64,000 nt of DNA from Candidatus Poribacteria bacterium (GCA_028819845.1 JAPPKS010000029.1:137332-201331); one strand, 5' to 3'. Positions 35,013 to 45,156 are shown, counted from the stretch's first letter. Notes: generated by a model from the letters alone, not told the origin. Numbers and translations: made by a program.

Positions 35013-36095
35013 ATGATGTCCCCCAAAGAAATCGCGCAGTTTCGCAATAAGCTAGTGGCGTGGTTCGATGCACATCACCGTAAGCTGCCTTGGCGTGACA
35101 CCCAAAATCCATACCATATCTGGGTCTCTGAGGTAATGCTTCAGCAAACTCAGGTCAAAAAGGTGTTGCACTATTACCGGAAATTTCTCGACAAATTTCC
35201 TGATGTGCATTGCTTGGCTGAAGCAGACCTACAAGACGTATTGAAAACCTGGGAAGGCCTAGGCTACTACGCCAGAGCGCGAAATCTGCACAAAGCCGCC
35301 AAAGTGATAGTGTCGAATTTAGGCGGCAAAATACCGGCGGATTACGCAATTTTCCGGAATTTGCCTGGTGTCGGCGACTATATTGCCGCGGCAGTACAGA
35401 GTATCGCGTTTCATGCGCCTTACGCAGTTGTGGATGGCAACGTAAAACGAGTAGTGGCGCGGTTGTTTCTCATTAATTCGCCTATTAACGCGTCGTCCTC
35501 TAGTAAGACTTTTCAAAACATGGCGGACATGTTGTTGGATCGAGATTCGCCGGGCGCATTTAATCAATCAATGATGGAATTGGGTGCAACGGTTTGCCGC
35601 CCAAAATCTCCGCTTTGCGTAGTTTGTCCCGTAAAATCCGTATGTTGTGCTTTTCAATCTGCGCGGCAGAAAGAATTTCCCATCCGCCTAAAACCCAAAC
35701 CAATTCCGGAATATCGCCTTGCAGTAGGTGTTGTCCGCAGAAATAACCGCGTTCTCATCACTCAACGCAAATTTGATGGATTACTTGGCGGTTTGTGGGA
35801 ATTCCCCGGTGATAAAATCAGAGCGCAGGAAACGCCCGAAGAGGCTTGTATCCGGCAAATTAAAGAACATGTCAATCTCGCCGTTGAGGTAACCGAATAC
35901 CTCACCCGTATCAAGCACGCTTTCACGCATTTCAAAATTGTCGCAGATGTCTTTTGCTGCCGTTACCAATCCGGCGAAGTCGCCTTAAACGGGCCGGTCG
36001 ATCATCGCTGGATTACGGTTGACGAAATCGATCAATTCCCATTTCCACGCGCCCATCAGCAAATCATTCCTAGTGTTAAGGGAAATTCGGCTTAA
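35013..36095 (+). CDS. mutY: A/G-specific adenine glycosylase
   Basis: A 360-aa DNA repair enzyme that removes adenine opposite 8-oxoguanine. The N-terminal part has L-P-W-R-D-T-Q-N-P-Y and W-V-S-E-V-M-L-Q-Q-T-Q-V (catalytic glutamate), then the helix-hairpin-helix L-P-G-V-G-D-Y-I-A-A-A and catalytic aspartate in V-V-D-G-N-V. The iron-sulfur cluster ligands are C-x6-C-x2-C-x5-C near residue 195. The C-terminal half is the Nudix-like domain (L-W-E-F-P-G-D) that reads 8-oxoguanine. It may start at the first or second of two adjacent ATGs. Confidence 0.96.
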   Translation: MMSPKEIAQFRNKLVAWFDAHHRKLPWRDTQNPYHIWVSEVMLQQTQVKKVLHYYRKFLDKFPDVHCLAEADLQDVLKTWEGLGYYARARNLHKAAKVIVSNLGGKIPADYAIFRNLPGVGDYIAAAVQSIAFHAPYAVVDGNVKRVVARLFLINSPINASSSSKTFQNMADMLLDRDSPGAFNQSMMELGATVCRPKSPLCVVCPVKSVCCAFQSARQKEFPIRLKPKPIPEYRLAVGVVRRNNRVLITQRKFDGLLGGLWEFPGDKIRAQETPEEACIRQIKEHVNLAVEVTEYLTRIKHAFTHFKIVADVFCCRYQSGEVALNGPVDHRWITVDEIDQFPFPRAHQQIIPSVKGNSA

Positions 36096-36305
36096 ACGCT
36101 GCCGGTGATAATTACCCGGCGAGTTGATGAAATACCGCTGAATTCAGATAACAGTTGAGTCGGCGCTCTGTGTTTATGCCATTTCAGGTTTTGCCGGTAA
36201 TAAGAGTAATAGCCGCCGAGTGCAGCGTTGCAACGATGCAACTTTCAGCACAAGTTTGGGTATAACACAGTGATTACCAAATGACGCTGTACGAGGAGAC
36301 ACATA

Positions 36306-36848
36306 ATGATAGATAGAATCTTGAACCCCACCCTACTGCTGATTTCATTCTCGTTAATCGGTTTCCATCTCGCCTGCAAGCAGGCGCAAGAAAGCGCAAC
36401 CCTATCGGGAAATAACGCGGAATTACAAGAACAGAAAGAGGTAATTATGTCGGAGAAAGACGAAAAAACAGAAGAACAGTGGCGGCATTTGCTGACCCCC
36501 GAACAATTTCACGTGACTCGGAGAAAGGGAACCGAAAGGGCTTTCACTGGTGAATATCACGACTTTAAGGGAAAAGGCGTGTACAAGTGCATCTGTTGCG
36601 GAAGCGAACTCTTCAGTTCTGAAACAAAGTATGACTCTGGAACCGGATGGCCCAGCTTCTGGCAGCCGATTTCGGCGGATAAAATTAGTACGGAAACTGA
36701 TAACAGTTTCTTTATGACGCGTACTGAAGTATTGTGCAGTAAATGTGATGCACATCTCGGTCACGTTTTTGAAGATGGGCCGCCGCCGACCGGACTTCGT
36801 TACTGCATTAATTCTGTCGCGCTTAATTTTTCGGAGAAGCGCGAGTAG
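36306..36848 (+). CDS. msrB: Peptide-methionine (R)-S-oxide reductase, probable lipoprotein
   Basis: A 180-aa MsrB. The N-terminus is a signal peptide ending in a lipobox (H-L-A-C, cysteine 24), so the enzyme is probably anchored to the periplasmic side of a membrane. The catalytic domain has K-C-I-C-C-G and L-C-S-K-C-D (zinc cysteines), [19 protein letters not shown] and the active cysteine in L-R-Y-C-I-N-S. GAGGAG precedes the ATG. It would repair oxidised methionine in envelope proteins. Confidence 0.94.
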   Translation: MIDRILNPTLLLISFSLIGFHLACKQAQESATLSGNNAELQEQKEVIMSEKDEKTEEQWRHLLTPEQFHVTRRKGTERAFTGEYHDFKGKGVYKCICCGSELFSSETKYDSGTGWPSFWQPISADKISTETDNSFFMTRTEVLCSKCDAHLGHVFEDGPPPTGLRYCINSVALNFSEKRE

Positions 36849-36989
36849 ATTTTGAAGACGAATTTTTCATGGCTAAACCTCAAAAAGCGAGTTGAACGGT
36901 TCACCCGCACAGATGAACGGTGCTTGCTTTGATTGGGGGCACTGCCCTTGCTTTCTTTCTCTATACAGGATTCAAAGATTAGAATTGGG

Positions 36990-37018
36990 TTGACAACGGC
37001 AAAATTCTTCAGTAGAAT
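36990..37018 (+). promoter_or_regulatory. Sigma-70-like promoter for the following hypothetical gene
   Basis: TTGACA (36990-36995), 17-bp spacer, TAGAAT (37013-37018): perfect -35 and five-of-six -10. It lies 76 bp before the ATG at 37094. Confidence 0.7.
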
Positions 37019-37093
37019 TAGCAAAATTAGTGTTCCCCCAGTGGGGATACATATTCCGATATTGAAGATTCAGAAGAGTTAGCGAGGTAAACT

Positions 37094-37453
37094 ATGGCGA
37101 ATGAAAATACTCAACAAAACGGCGATGGAGCGGTTGAAGCACAAAGTGGTGTCCTAATCAATACAATCCAGGTGCAGTCTATCGATGTCCCGGCAAAATT
37201 CTCCAGAGAAAAAACATCAGATGGGTGGCAGATCAGCCTTCATGATGCTTGCAAGGTCGTAATTAATCTCACAACGAGCATGCGAAAAATTGAAATTAAT
37301 TTAATCGAGGGCGATAGAATTGAAAAAGACGGGTCAGATATACTCGTAATTCGAAATCATCCCGCTGATGTTTACAGATCACACAGCCAGCCATCGCCGC
37401 TCGCTCGAAGTCGTGATGAGTTATTGCAGCAGGGCGAACCCGCGAAGGTGTAG
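37094..37453 (+). CDS. Hypothetical protein
   Basis: A 119-aa acidic soluble protein, not recognised. It has no signal peptide, membrane span or cysteine motif beyond a single Cys. The central part (G-W-Q-I-S-L-H-D-A-C-K-V-V-I-N-L) looks strand-rich, and the ends are polar and probably disordered. A near-consensus promoter and a plausible SD (GCGAGG) support expression. The zinc-ribbon gene downstream on the same strand may be its partner. Confidence 0.6.
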   Translation: MANENTQQNGDGAVEAQSGVLINTIQVQSIDVPAKFSREKTSDGWQISLHDACKVVINLTTSMRKIEINLIEGDRIEKDGSDILVIRNHPADVYRSHSQPSPLARSRDELLQQGEPAKV

Positions 37454-37619
37454 ATGAGATAACTGTAGATTAAAGGGCAGCCACAACTCGACCCCCACGA
37501 GGACGACTGGAGTCAAGAGAGAATCGGCGGCATTCCGCACACGACGATGCGGATAGCGTAGCGTCATCAATTCCGAGTGCGGTGCATTTACCGAAGCAGC
37601 ATTACATGACCCCGTTTTT

Positions 37620-38168
37620 TTGGCAGTGGAGCGGACTGGCGTGAGATTAGAAAATTCAACTTCAACACTTGATAGAATCCACAATATAGTGTTCAGCTTG
37701 CGCGGGGCAATGGCTCCAGCCCAGATTATATTTAGCCCCGAAACATACCAAGAAATCATAAATCAGCAGGTTGTTCGACAAGCAATCAATGCTGAATCAG
37801 ATGTCAGGCAAATGCTGGAGCGTCATTTTTCGACGCCAATCGCAATTCGGGAAGAGAATTCCGATGTGATTATTACTAAGGAACTCTATCCAAACCCTTG
37901 CCCGATTTGTGGGTGTCGCATTCCGTTCCTGCGGGAACTCATTGAACGCATCGAATCACAGCCTACCAGAAGGATTCGGTGCCCGAGAGGACATCGCTTC
38001 GAGGGAGAGATTAAAACCTACTACCTTAACATTCGGCACGACCCCAATCCCCTAAAATCAAAAGCCCGCCCGACCTGCCCTCAATGTGGAAGTCAAAATT
38101 TACAAAAACTTAGCCAAACCGATTTTTTCTGCCTCGATTGTGAATGGGATAACCTCCTACAAATTTAG
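37620..38168 (+). CDS. Zinc-ribbon protein of unknown function
   Basis: A 182-aa protein, family not recognised. The second half has two zinc-ribbon-like units: C-P-I-C-G-C near residue 98 paired with C-P-R-G-H, and C-P-Q-C-G near residue 158 paired with C-L-D-C-E-W. Such ribbons bind nucleic acid or protein. The apparent start is a TTG at 37620; a GTG two codons later or an ATG near residue 31 are alternatives, and none has a strong SD. It follows the small hypothetical gene. Confidence 0.6.
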   Translation: MAVERTGVRLENSTSTLDRIHNIVFSLRGAMAPAQIIFSPETYQEIINQQVVRQAINAESDVRQMLERHFSTPIAIREENSDVIITKELYPNPCPICGCRIPFLRELIERIESQPTRRIRCPRGHRFEGEIKTYYLNIRHDPNPLKSKARPTCPQCGSQNLQKLSQTDFFCLDCEWDNLLQI

Positions 38169-38337
38169 TCGTCAGGCGGGCAGATACGGTAGAGTGCTAT
38201 CCTTGCCCACAATTGTATTATAACTGTATACCGCTTGGTTTTGATTGGGCAGTAAGAGAATCCAGCCGCACCAAGCTGACGATCCCGCTGGAAAGATGTC
38301 TTATGTAATTTAAAATAACCTGGCAAAACGAGAAAAG

Positions 38338-39951
38338 ATGAAAAAAATCCGCGTTGCGGCATTCAGTGAATTGCAGGATCGCCAACCTGCTCACGCATTG
38401 GTTGGTAACGTAGACCTTGTAATTGTCAGATACGACGACAATATTTCGGTGTTGTACGGACGCTGTCTTCACCGCGGTGCCCTGCTCGCAGACGGACATA
38501 TTGATGGAAAAAACCTAATATGCGGGCTGCACAATTGGGATTACCGCTACGATACGGGTATCAGCGAATATCACAATGAGGAGCAGCTGGAGAAATTCAC
38601 GGCGTGGATTGAGGACGATACTGTGTTTGTAGATGAAGAGGAAATCACTGCTTGGGAGAAGAAGAATCCTGAACCGTACATACGTGACGAATATCAAGGT
38701 GCATACCAAGATATACACGGCGCATCTGAAGAACCCTATGTGGGCTACATTCGCCATCTAGCCAGTTATGGGCTAAGCAAGGTCGGAGATCACGGCCGTA
38801 TGGATGCGATGGGTGTGCCAAGGGACCAACTTCCTAGCTGGGACGATCTACAATTTGTCACCGCTCAATTACAAAAATTCGCGCAGCTAGATGATGTTCC
38901 GGTTGGAACGGAATTGACCATCGGTCGAAACGCCAAAAAGCCGCTCTACCTTGACATACCCGTTTTTGTTTCCGACATGAGTTTTGGCGCTTTGTCCGCG
39001 GAAGCAAAGATTGCCTTAGCTCGAGGCGCCGAAATGTCCGGGACGGGAATATGTTCTGGTGAGGGCGGAATGCTGCCGGAAGAGCAGACCGAAAACAGCC
39101 GTTACTTTTACGAGCTGGCTTCCGCGCGCTTCGGCTTCTCCTTCGACAAACTAAACCTAGTTCAAGCCTTTCACTTTAAAGGGGGGCAAGGCGCAAAATC
39201 CGGCACCGGCGGCCATCTCCCGGCGGAAAAAGTGGAAGGAAGAATTGCCGAGGTGCGGGGTTTAATAGCGGGACAGCCGGCCGTGTCACCGGCTCGATTT
39301 ATTGATTGGAACAGCTTGGAGGACTTCAAAGCATTTGCGGGCGAGGTACGTAAACTGACCGGAGGCATTCCGATCGGGTTTAAGTTATCCGCACAGCACA
39401 TTGAAGAGGACATCAATTGCGCCCTTCAAATCCCGGTTGACTACATCATTCTTGACGGGCGCGGAGGAGGTACGGGGGCAGCACCACTAATTTTCAGGGA
39501 CAACATTTCAGTACCAACTATGCCAGCCATTGCGCGTGCGCGAAAATACTTGGACGAAACTGGGAATAGCAATGTTACCTTGATTGCCGCCGGTGGCTTG
39601 CGGAGTCCTGCTGATTTCGCAAAAGCGTTAGCCCTCGGCGCTGACGGTGTAGCAATTGCCAACTCCGCGATGCAGGCAATCGGATGTGTCGGAATGCGCG
39701 CGTGCCATACCAACAATTGCCCGGTAGGGATCGCAACGCAAAAGGAAAACCTCCGTGCTCGGCTGATTGTGGATCAGGCGGCGCGCCGACTAAACCGCTT
39801 TCTCGGCGCCTCAACTGAATTGATGCAGGCGCTTGCTCGCGCCTGTGGGCACACGCATCTGAATCAACTGTGTGCGGCCGATTTAACAACCTGGAAACGC
39901 GATGTTGCTTACTTGACCGGCGTTAAATACGCGGGAATTGTCCCGTTATAG
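38338..39951 (+). CDS. Rieske domain fused to FMN-binding glutamate synthase-type domain
   Basis: A 537-aa protein with two recognisable parts. Residues 1-100 are a Rieske [2Fe-2S] domain with C-L-H-R-G and C-G-L-H-N, supplying the two-Cys/two-His ligand set. From about residue 135 it is the FMN/(3Fe-4S) synthase domain of glutamate synthase, with F-V-S-D-M-S-F-G-A-L-S, G-E-G-G-M-L, K-G-G-Q-G-A-K-S-G-T-G-G, D-G-R-G-G-G-T-G-A-A-P and the cluster cysteines in C-V-G-M-R-A-C-H-T-N-N-C-P-V-G-I-A. The amidotransferase and GltD parts are absent. The Rieske domain may deliver electrons; the reaction is unknown. Confidence 0.9.
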   Translation: MKKIRVAAFSELQDRQPAHALVGNVDLVIVRYDDNISVLYGRCLHRGALLADGHIDGKNLICGLHNWDYRYDTGISEYHNEEQLEKFTAWIEDDTVFVDEEEITAWEKKNPEPYIRDEYQGAYQDIHGASEEPYVGYIRHLASYGLSKVGDHGRMDAMGVPRDQLPSWDDLQFVTAQLQKFAQLDDVPVGTELTIGRNAKKPLYLDIPVFVSDMSFGALSAEAKIALARGAEMSGTGICSGEGGMLPEEQTENSRYFYELASARFGFSFDKLNLVQAFHFKGGQGAKSGTGGHLPAEKVEGRIAEVRGLIAGQPAVSPARFIDWNSLEDFKAFAGEVRKLTGGIPIGFKLSAQHIEEDINCALQIPVDYIILDGRGGGTGAAPLIFRDNISVPTMPAIARARKYLDETGNSNVTLIAAGGLRSPADFAKALALGADGVAIANSAMQAIGCVGMRACHTNNCPVGIATQKENLRARLIVDQAARRLNRFLGASTELMQALARACGHTHLNQLCAADLTTWKRDVAYLTGVKYAGIVPL

Positions 39952-40104
39952 GCTAACGCTAACCCCACCTTTATTAACTTGCGGCGGTTAACCCGCTGCT
40001 GCCCGTGATCAAGGAATCTCTAGACGGATTTATGTTAGACGTACTATCCAAACCATAGCGCATTTTTTCAATATTCCAATCTCGGTTGCGTTCTTTTGTA
40101 CTTT

Positions 40105-41133
40105 TCACCCATCTACCAGCGACCCACCCTGGTGCAATAATCTCCGGCGTGTGATTAGCGGCTGAACTTGCGCTATCCACTCGCCAAGTCTTATTAACTT
40201 TTGCTGGAAATCTTCTCTGGACAAAAAGCCGATTCGGTCCAAGAATCGCTTACAGTGCGAATAATGTTTTGAAGAATCGGACGCATGGTTGTCGGAGAGA
40301 ATCGAATGCATTGCGCTCATCAAGGTCAGAATTGGCCAAATCGCCTCTCGATAAAAACCTTCGGCTAACATCTGCCGTATCCCGTGCTCCCAATATGCGC
40401 GTTTGTCCAGAGAAATATGGAAGTGAGGTACATCGCTAAAGGAGTTGACGTAAGTAATATTGTCAAGCGCAGCGATCAAAAACGTCTCGACTTCCGTTTC
40501 ACCGACACAGTCCGCGCCTAGCGTTTCCAACCCTGCCGGGTACAGTTCAGGGGCGTCTAGGCGAGCACCCACATCTTTCAATTCAATCATTAATCTGCGG
40601 TGATTCGGAACTTCGTTCAACATCAGGGCTGGTGTTTCGCCTGTCCAGAAAATTGCGCAGCGCACATCCCAAAGGGAAGCCTGTTCTCCTGACTCAAAAC
40701 TGCTGCGAATTCTGTCGTACAGCAACTTGGCGACATCCAGCAGACGCTGGCTTCGCTCGATTTGGTATGAAGGGCGATCGTAAACTGAAAGAATATCCGC
40801 TCTAACTTGACCCAACCAGCCAGTCGGATCGTAGACAATGATTCCCTTTGCGAGTTCTAATGCAAGAAATGAAGCGTTTAATAGCGTATTCCTGTCGTCG
40901 AAACGCCGCTTGGGAAAAAATGTCCATTCGAGCGGGACACCTTGCTTCATCTCAAAAAACCCGGATTCCAGCCCGTCCGATTTAATGACAACGCGCAAAT
41001 CGACATCAGTATAATCCGGCGGCGATTCCTTTACGATTGAACCGCACGCAAATACACTGATTACGTCTCCACGTTCCCGTGCGAGTCGGGTAGACTCTTC
41101 CGCCGCTACTTCTAAACAGAATTCCCGGTCCAA
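40105..41133 (-). CDS. Nucleotidyltransferase-fold protein
   Basis: A 342-aa protein whose first ~90 residues are a polymerase-beta-type nucleotidyltransferase domain: F-A-C-G-S near residue 29 and D-Y-T-D-V-D-L near residue 40 supply the metal-binding acidic residues. The remaining ~240 residues are helical and unassigned, reminiscent of aminoglycoside or uridylyl-type transferases. The start is a TTG at 41133 behind a G-rich SD. It shares orientation with the CCA-adding enzyme upstream, 190 bp away. Substrate unknown. Confidence 0.78.
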   Translation of the reverse strand: MDREFCLEVAAEESTRLARERGDVISVFACGSIVKESPPDYTDVDLRVVIKSDGLESGFFEMKQGVPLEWTFFPKRRFDDRNTLLNASFLALELAKGIIVYDPTGWLGQVRADILSVYDRPSYQIERSQRLLDVAKLLYDRIRSSFESGEQASLWDVRCAIFWTGETPALMLNEVPNHRRLMIELKDVGARLDAPELYPAGLETLGADCVGETEVETFLIAALDNITYVNSFSDVPHFHISLDKRAYWEHGIRQMLAEGFYREAIWPILTLMSAMHSILSDNHASDSSKHYSHCKRFLDRIGFLSREDFQQKLIRLGEWIAQVQPLITRRRLLHQGGSLVDG

Positions 41134-41322
41134 TGTCGTTCATCCCCCCAAGAAGGCAACATCAATGGCTGCACAGCATCTATTTCTACCATTACGGAAG
41201 AGACAGGTTATTACAAAATTGCGGTCAAGTATGCTGCAAACTGACGGCATTGCCGCCATGCCGCCTCAACTCGAATTTCACGGGAAATTCGACGTAGTTG
41301 AAGATTCTGGCGCACTTCCTTC

Positions 41323-42852
41323 CTACGCTTCATTCTCTTCTAAATATCTGTTCGCTGCTGCTAGTGCTTCTTTGGGAGTATTTATTTTTCCTTCAAACTG
41401 AAGCGCTTCAATATGCTTCAAAATGTGCCCAACTCTGATGCCCGGTTTCAACCCTAATATTCGAATGATGTCATGCCCGGTGATTAATCGGCCGCGTTCA
41501 ATCATCGGCGAGATTTCGTTGTAATAAAGATCGGCAATGTTACGCATTACTGCTTCTATTTTGGTCAGTTCGTCCGGCGGGCAAAGTCTGCCCTGTGTTG
41601 CGCGCTCATGCGCAGAAAACAGCAAAAGTACGCCTAACCATTCTTCATCTGCGTTCTTTAAAAAGCGAAGCATGGATTGGCGTGTTGGAGGCGATAAGCT
41701 GACAAGGTTCCGTATTTGAAGATGACCTAGAACCAGACAGTGTATGAGCCTTACCACTTTTTTGCCTAGTCTCAAACGCTTCGCAATGCCGGCCGCAATC
41801 TCCGCGTTAGCCTTCTCGTGACCGAGTAATTGTACGTCATCTTCTGAGTTGATTGTTTTCATTGCCGGTATGCCAGGATCGTGAAGCATCAAGCCCAGCT
41901 TAATTATCTGCCTTCGCTTCACGCCGTTGACGATGTATTGGTCTAAGTACGCTTGAACTTCGCCGCGGTATGGATGCAGCGCATCGGGAAATGGTTGCGC
42001 CTCAAAATTCGAGATTGCCGTCAAGGAAAATTCCCAGACATTGATACCGTGGTAATCATCCTGTTGTACACGCCGCATGTCCTCGATTTCGGGAATCACC
42101 CCTGAAAGGAGGCGTATCTCGTCCATTTGTCGTAGATGGATGGCAGAATTTTTGACATTCAAGATTTTAATGAACTCATCTCGGACGCGTTCGATCGATA
42201 CTGTTGATAGTTCTTCTTTATGCTGACGAATTAGATTGACCGTGGACTCTGAAATCTCAAAATCTAATTCTGCTGCTAGACGATATGCACGCAACATTCG
42301 GAGCGGATCGTCCGCCACAACTCGGGGGTTAGGAAAACGCAAGCGTTTCGCTTCAACATCTCCAAAACCTCCGCAAGGATCAATTAGTTTTACCGTTGGC
42401 TGCGTCAATAGCGAAGAAAGGTCAATAGCAATGGCGTTAATCGTGAAGTCGCGCAACTGCAAATCCGCCTCCAATGTTTCGCCGCGAAATTGTGTAAAGT
42501 CCAGTGTGAGCCGAGTCTTTCGTATAACAACGCGTGCTGTCGGCGGGTGTTCTTCTAATTTCACAAACGTGTCGCCGGTACGATCCGCGTACGCTTTAGC
42601 GAACGGAATCGCATCGCGGTTCACAGCAAAATCGAGATCAGTGATTTCCCGGTTGAGAAGTAAATCCCTAACCGATCCCCCCACAAGGTAGAGCCGAACG
42701 CCCCGGTTTTCGGAGAGTGAATTGAGCTCAGAAAGCAGATTAACATTTGGTATGTGTTTTAGTAACGTTGGGCTTGGAAGAGGTTGCATGCTTGATGGGG
42801 AAATTTTAGACGTGCTCGTCGAACAGTCCGATTCGATGTGGAAGAACATCAA
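41323..42852 (-). CDS. CCA tRNA nucleotidyltransferase / poly(A) polymerase family with HD domain
   Basis: A 509-aa class II nucleotidyltransferase. The head domain has L-V-G-G-S-V-R-D near residue 58 and D-L-D-F-A-V with the catalytic aspartates, then R-D-F-T-I-N-A-I and D-P-L-R-M-L-R-A-Y-R-L-A, the ATP/CTP-recognition segment. The C-terminal half includes an HD phosphohydrolase-type region (L-M-L-H-D-P-G-I-P and later H-E-K-A-N). It probably completes tRNA 3' ends. The N-terminal ~20 residues look non-conserved; translation may start at the internal Met near residue 22. Confidence 0.9.
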   Translation of the reverse strand: MMFFHIESDCSTSTSKISPSSMQPLPSPTLLKHIPNVNLLSELNSLSENRGVRLYLVGGSVRDLLLNREITDLDFAVNRDAIPFAKAYADRTGDTFVKLEEHPPTARVVIRKTRLTLDFTQFRGETLEADLQLRDFTINAIAIDLSSLLTQPTVKLIDPCGGFGDVEAKRLRFPNPRVVADDPLRMLRAYRLAAELDFEISESTVNLIRQHKEELSTVSIERVRDEFIKILNVKNSAIHLRQMDEIRLLSGVIPEIEDMRRVQQDDYHGINVWEFSLTAISNFEAQPFPDALHPYRGEVQAYLDQYIVNGVKRRQIIKLGLMLHDPGIPAMKTINSEDDVQLLGHEKANAEIAAGIAKRLRLGKKVVRLIHCLVLGHLQIRNLVSLSPPTRQSMLRFLKNADEEWLGVLLLFSAHERATQGRLCPPDELTKIEAVMRNIADLYYNEISPMIERGRLITGHDIIRILGLKPGIRVGHILKHIEALQFEGKINTPKEALAAANRYLEENEA

Positions 42853-42990
42853 TACGGTCGCTCAGCTTTTTGTGCTGTGGAATAGTAGGCTATTTCGTTT
42901 GCTGCCGCAATAGGGCGGGGCGAAATTTCAACAAATTTTCCTCAAAAGTGAAAAAATGCGGTCATTAAATAAGATGGTCTCGCAAGAACG

Positions 42991-43749
42991 TTAAAACTGC
43001 TTTATCCGGCCCCAAGTGTAGGTGAGTTTGGCTTGTGGGGACACCGCGAGCTGCCATTCGCCAAAATTCAAGTCGGCATCGGGAATGTTATCGCCCGTAA
43101 TCACCACTTCATCAAAGTGAACCTCGCAATTCTTGGCGAGTAGCACAGCCGCCCCCGCATCAAGAGACGTCCCAAATTCGGGGGGATTTTCATACTCACA
43201 TACCAACTCGTCGTTCAGAAACATCCGGTATAAATCGCCTTCCGCAACAGCTCGCACTCTATACAAGTGATTTTCTCTGAGTTTGCGGTTGTTTCTACCT
43301 TCAATCCGCAGATAAAATCCCTCCCAAAATCTTTGGCAAATTCCCAGTGTCCAGTGAACATGATCTTTTGCGATGATGATAAAATTTAAACCGTTGAGCA
43401 CGTCTTCATTTGGCTTGTTGTAGTGTAAACCAAATCCGACCTCCGGCGACGACGGTGCACTCGGAAAAGAGTCTTTGATCTCAAATTGGCACTTAAACTC
43501 GTAATTTCTCCATGTCCGATTCCCAATGCCAAAGACGCTTGCGAAACCCCTGGCTTTTCGAGATTTGGCAACTAACTTCCCGGTTTCGGCAGACCATTGA
43601 GTAGTTTCGTCGAATTGGGAATTGAATATTTTTCCTCCGAACTTTCGCCAACCGTCTGCATCCCCGTCGTCAAAATTGTCTCTCAGTACGCCCGCCCATG
43701 CTGTTGTACCCAATAGAAGCATTATCAATCCGAATATTGACCTTTTCAA
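42991..43749 (-). CDS. Secreted DUF1080/LamG-like beta-sandwich protein
   Basis: A 252-aa protein with a cleavable signal peptide (L-K-R-S-I-F-G-L-I-M-L-L-L-G-T, cleavage after A-W-A), then a concanavalin-like fold: D-N-F-D-D-G-D-A-D-G-W, E-F-K-C-Q-F-E-I, V-G-F-G-L-H-Y and a closing F-D-E-V-V-I-T-G-D. This resembles DUF1080/3-keto-disaccharide hydrolase-like and laminin-G-like domains that bind or cut carbohydrate. The TTG start at 43749 has AAGGAGG upstream; the longer reading would bury the signal peptide. Confidence 0.78.
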   Translation of the reverse strand: MKRSIFGLIMLLLGTTAWAGVLRDNFDDGDADGWRKFGGKIFNSQFDETTQWSAETGKLVAKSRKARGFASVFGIGNRTWRNYEFKCQFEIKDSFPSAPSSPEVGFGLHYNKPNEDVLNGLNFIIIAKDHVHWTLGICQRFWEGFYLRIEGRNNRKLRENHLYRVRAVAEGDLYRMFLNDELVCEYENPPEFGTSLDAGAAVLLAKNCEVHFDEVVITGDNIPDADLNFGEWQLAVSPQAKLTYTWGRIKQF

Positions 43750-44074
43750 GATTCCCCTCCTTCTTTCGAGTAAAACCTCACACATGATTATCGGATAACG
43801 TTCCTTATGGTAGACCGTCCGACGCAGAAGTTTGCCATTCCGATGTGACTTTTATGGCCAATGCGGACCTGTGCCCATATTAAAATAGTTTAAAACCCAT
43901 TATCATCCGCGGTGAAGCCCCCAAAATCCCGCTGCGTATTCGCGTTGCGATTCAAAAAATCTTACTTCGTCTTAGCAGCATTGCGGGCTCTACCTATTAG
44001 CCGCGAGTGCGAATCGCTTTAAATCTCGACACACATTTATCAGTACACTCAGTAGAATCCGTCAGGAGTCGTAT
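43750..44074. other. Intergenic region without supported feature
   Basis: About 325 bp between two minus-strand genes. No consensus promoter, hairpin with T-run or repeated element was recognised. Confidence 0.4.
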
Positions 44075-44860
44075 TCATTTGGACCAAAAGACGGGCAAAT
44101 TGTTCTTGCTAACGGAGTGATATTCGTCCTCTAGCCCGCACATCCAGTAAAACAGTTCAGCGGCATCGTTTATCGCTCGATGGTGTTCCCGGTGGAAATA
44201 ATAGAGGGCTGGCCGTCCCTTGGCGTACCGAGGCTCAAAACCCGGCTCCTGAATCCAGTCGCGTTCGGGCGGAACCGTCCGCGTGTACCAATATTTCATC
44301 TGGTTCCGAATAGCGGTTGCTGTAGACGCTGTGCGGCGGTGCCAAATCCGGTAAATCGTTAGAAAAATTGTACCCGCGCTGCCGGCGGTCGAGACAGCAC
44401 CGCGTATCCTACCGTAATGCCTCATCCAACACTGCAAATTGAAAAGAAAATGAGACTCTGGCAATAACTCCGTAGGACCAAGTTCAACCGGAGTGTCTTG
44501 AGGGTAATAAAACACCTGCAGGCTATCAAGACCGGGAATGTACGACGAGCCTCCGTCCGTGTGCCAACCGCCTTCCATACCGGCAGGACACTGAATTCTA
44601 GTATTCCCCAATTGGGTCGGGTACGTGAAGTTTTTGCCCAAAACAGAGCGAATCGCACCAGCCGCTTGGGGATTCAACGTCACATTCTCAATGTACCAAT
44701 CCTCCTCTGATGGCACGGCTCCGTCATGTTCATCGCAATATTCACACACCCGCCGGTTGATTTCATCCGGGACAACTCCGTCCAGAATTAAAAATCCCTT
44801 TTTGCAGAACTCCAATACTTGTGAATCCGTCAATGTGGGAGCACAATCATGGGTAGGCAT
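44075..44860 (-). CDS. Phytanoyl-CoA dioxygenase family protein
   Basis: A 261-aa Fe(II)/2-oxoglutarate oxygenase. Metal ligands appear as G-W-H-T-D-G-G (residues near 99-101) and the histidine in I-W-H-R-R-T-A-S, with L-G-P-T-E-L-L-P-E-S-H between them. The N-terminal L-E-F-C-K-K-G-F-L-I-L-D-G-V-V matches the family. GGAGG precedes the ATG. Third full-length PhyH-type gene in the window, again with distinct sequence. Substrate unknown. Confidence 0.91.
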   Translation of the reverse strand: MPTHDCAPTLTDSQVLEFCKKGFLILDGVVPDEINRRVCEYCDEHDGAVPSEEDWYIENVTLNPQAAGAIRSVLGKNFTYPTQLGNTRIQCPAGMEGGWHTDGGSSYIPGLDSLQVFYYPQDTPVELGPTELLPESHFLFNLQCWMRHYGRIRGAVSTAGSAGTIFLTIYRIWHRRTASTATAIRNQMKYWYTRTVPPERDWIQEPGFEPRYAKGRPALYYFHREHHRAINDAAELFYWMCGLEDEYHSVSKNNLPVFWSK

Positions 44861-45156
44861 GGTGGGGTACCTCCGTTAATCTAATGACTCTCATCAAGGT
44901 GAAAGTGACAATGGGAAAAAGGTTCGGCAGACTAAATTCAAGTTAACTTGTCCGCACTCTCCCGTTTCTTGCCTGCGCTGTATAGCATAAATCGCTCTTC
45001 TTAACCTTCAGTATAACATAAATACAGCATGATTACCACATCAACCCTGACGTTTAGCGGAATCTGTTTTCCGCTGCGAATAGAGGAAAATAGATGAAAT
45101 CAAGCGCAATATCGGGCATAATATATCACAAAAGCCAAATGATAAGAGAGGCGTTC

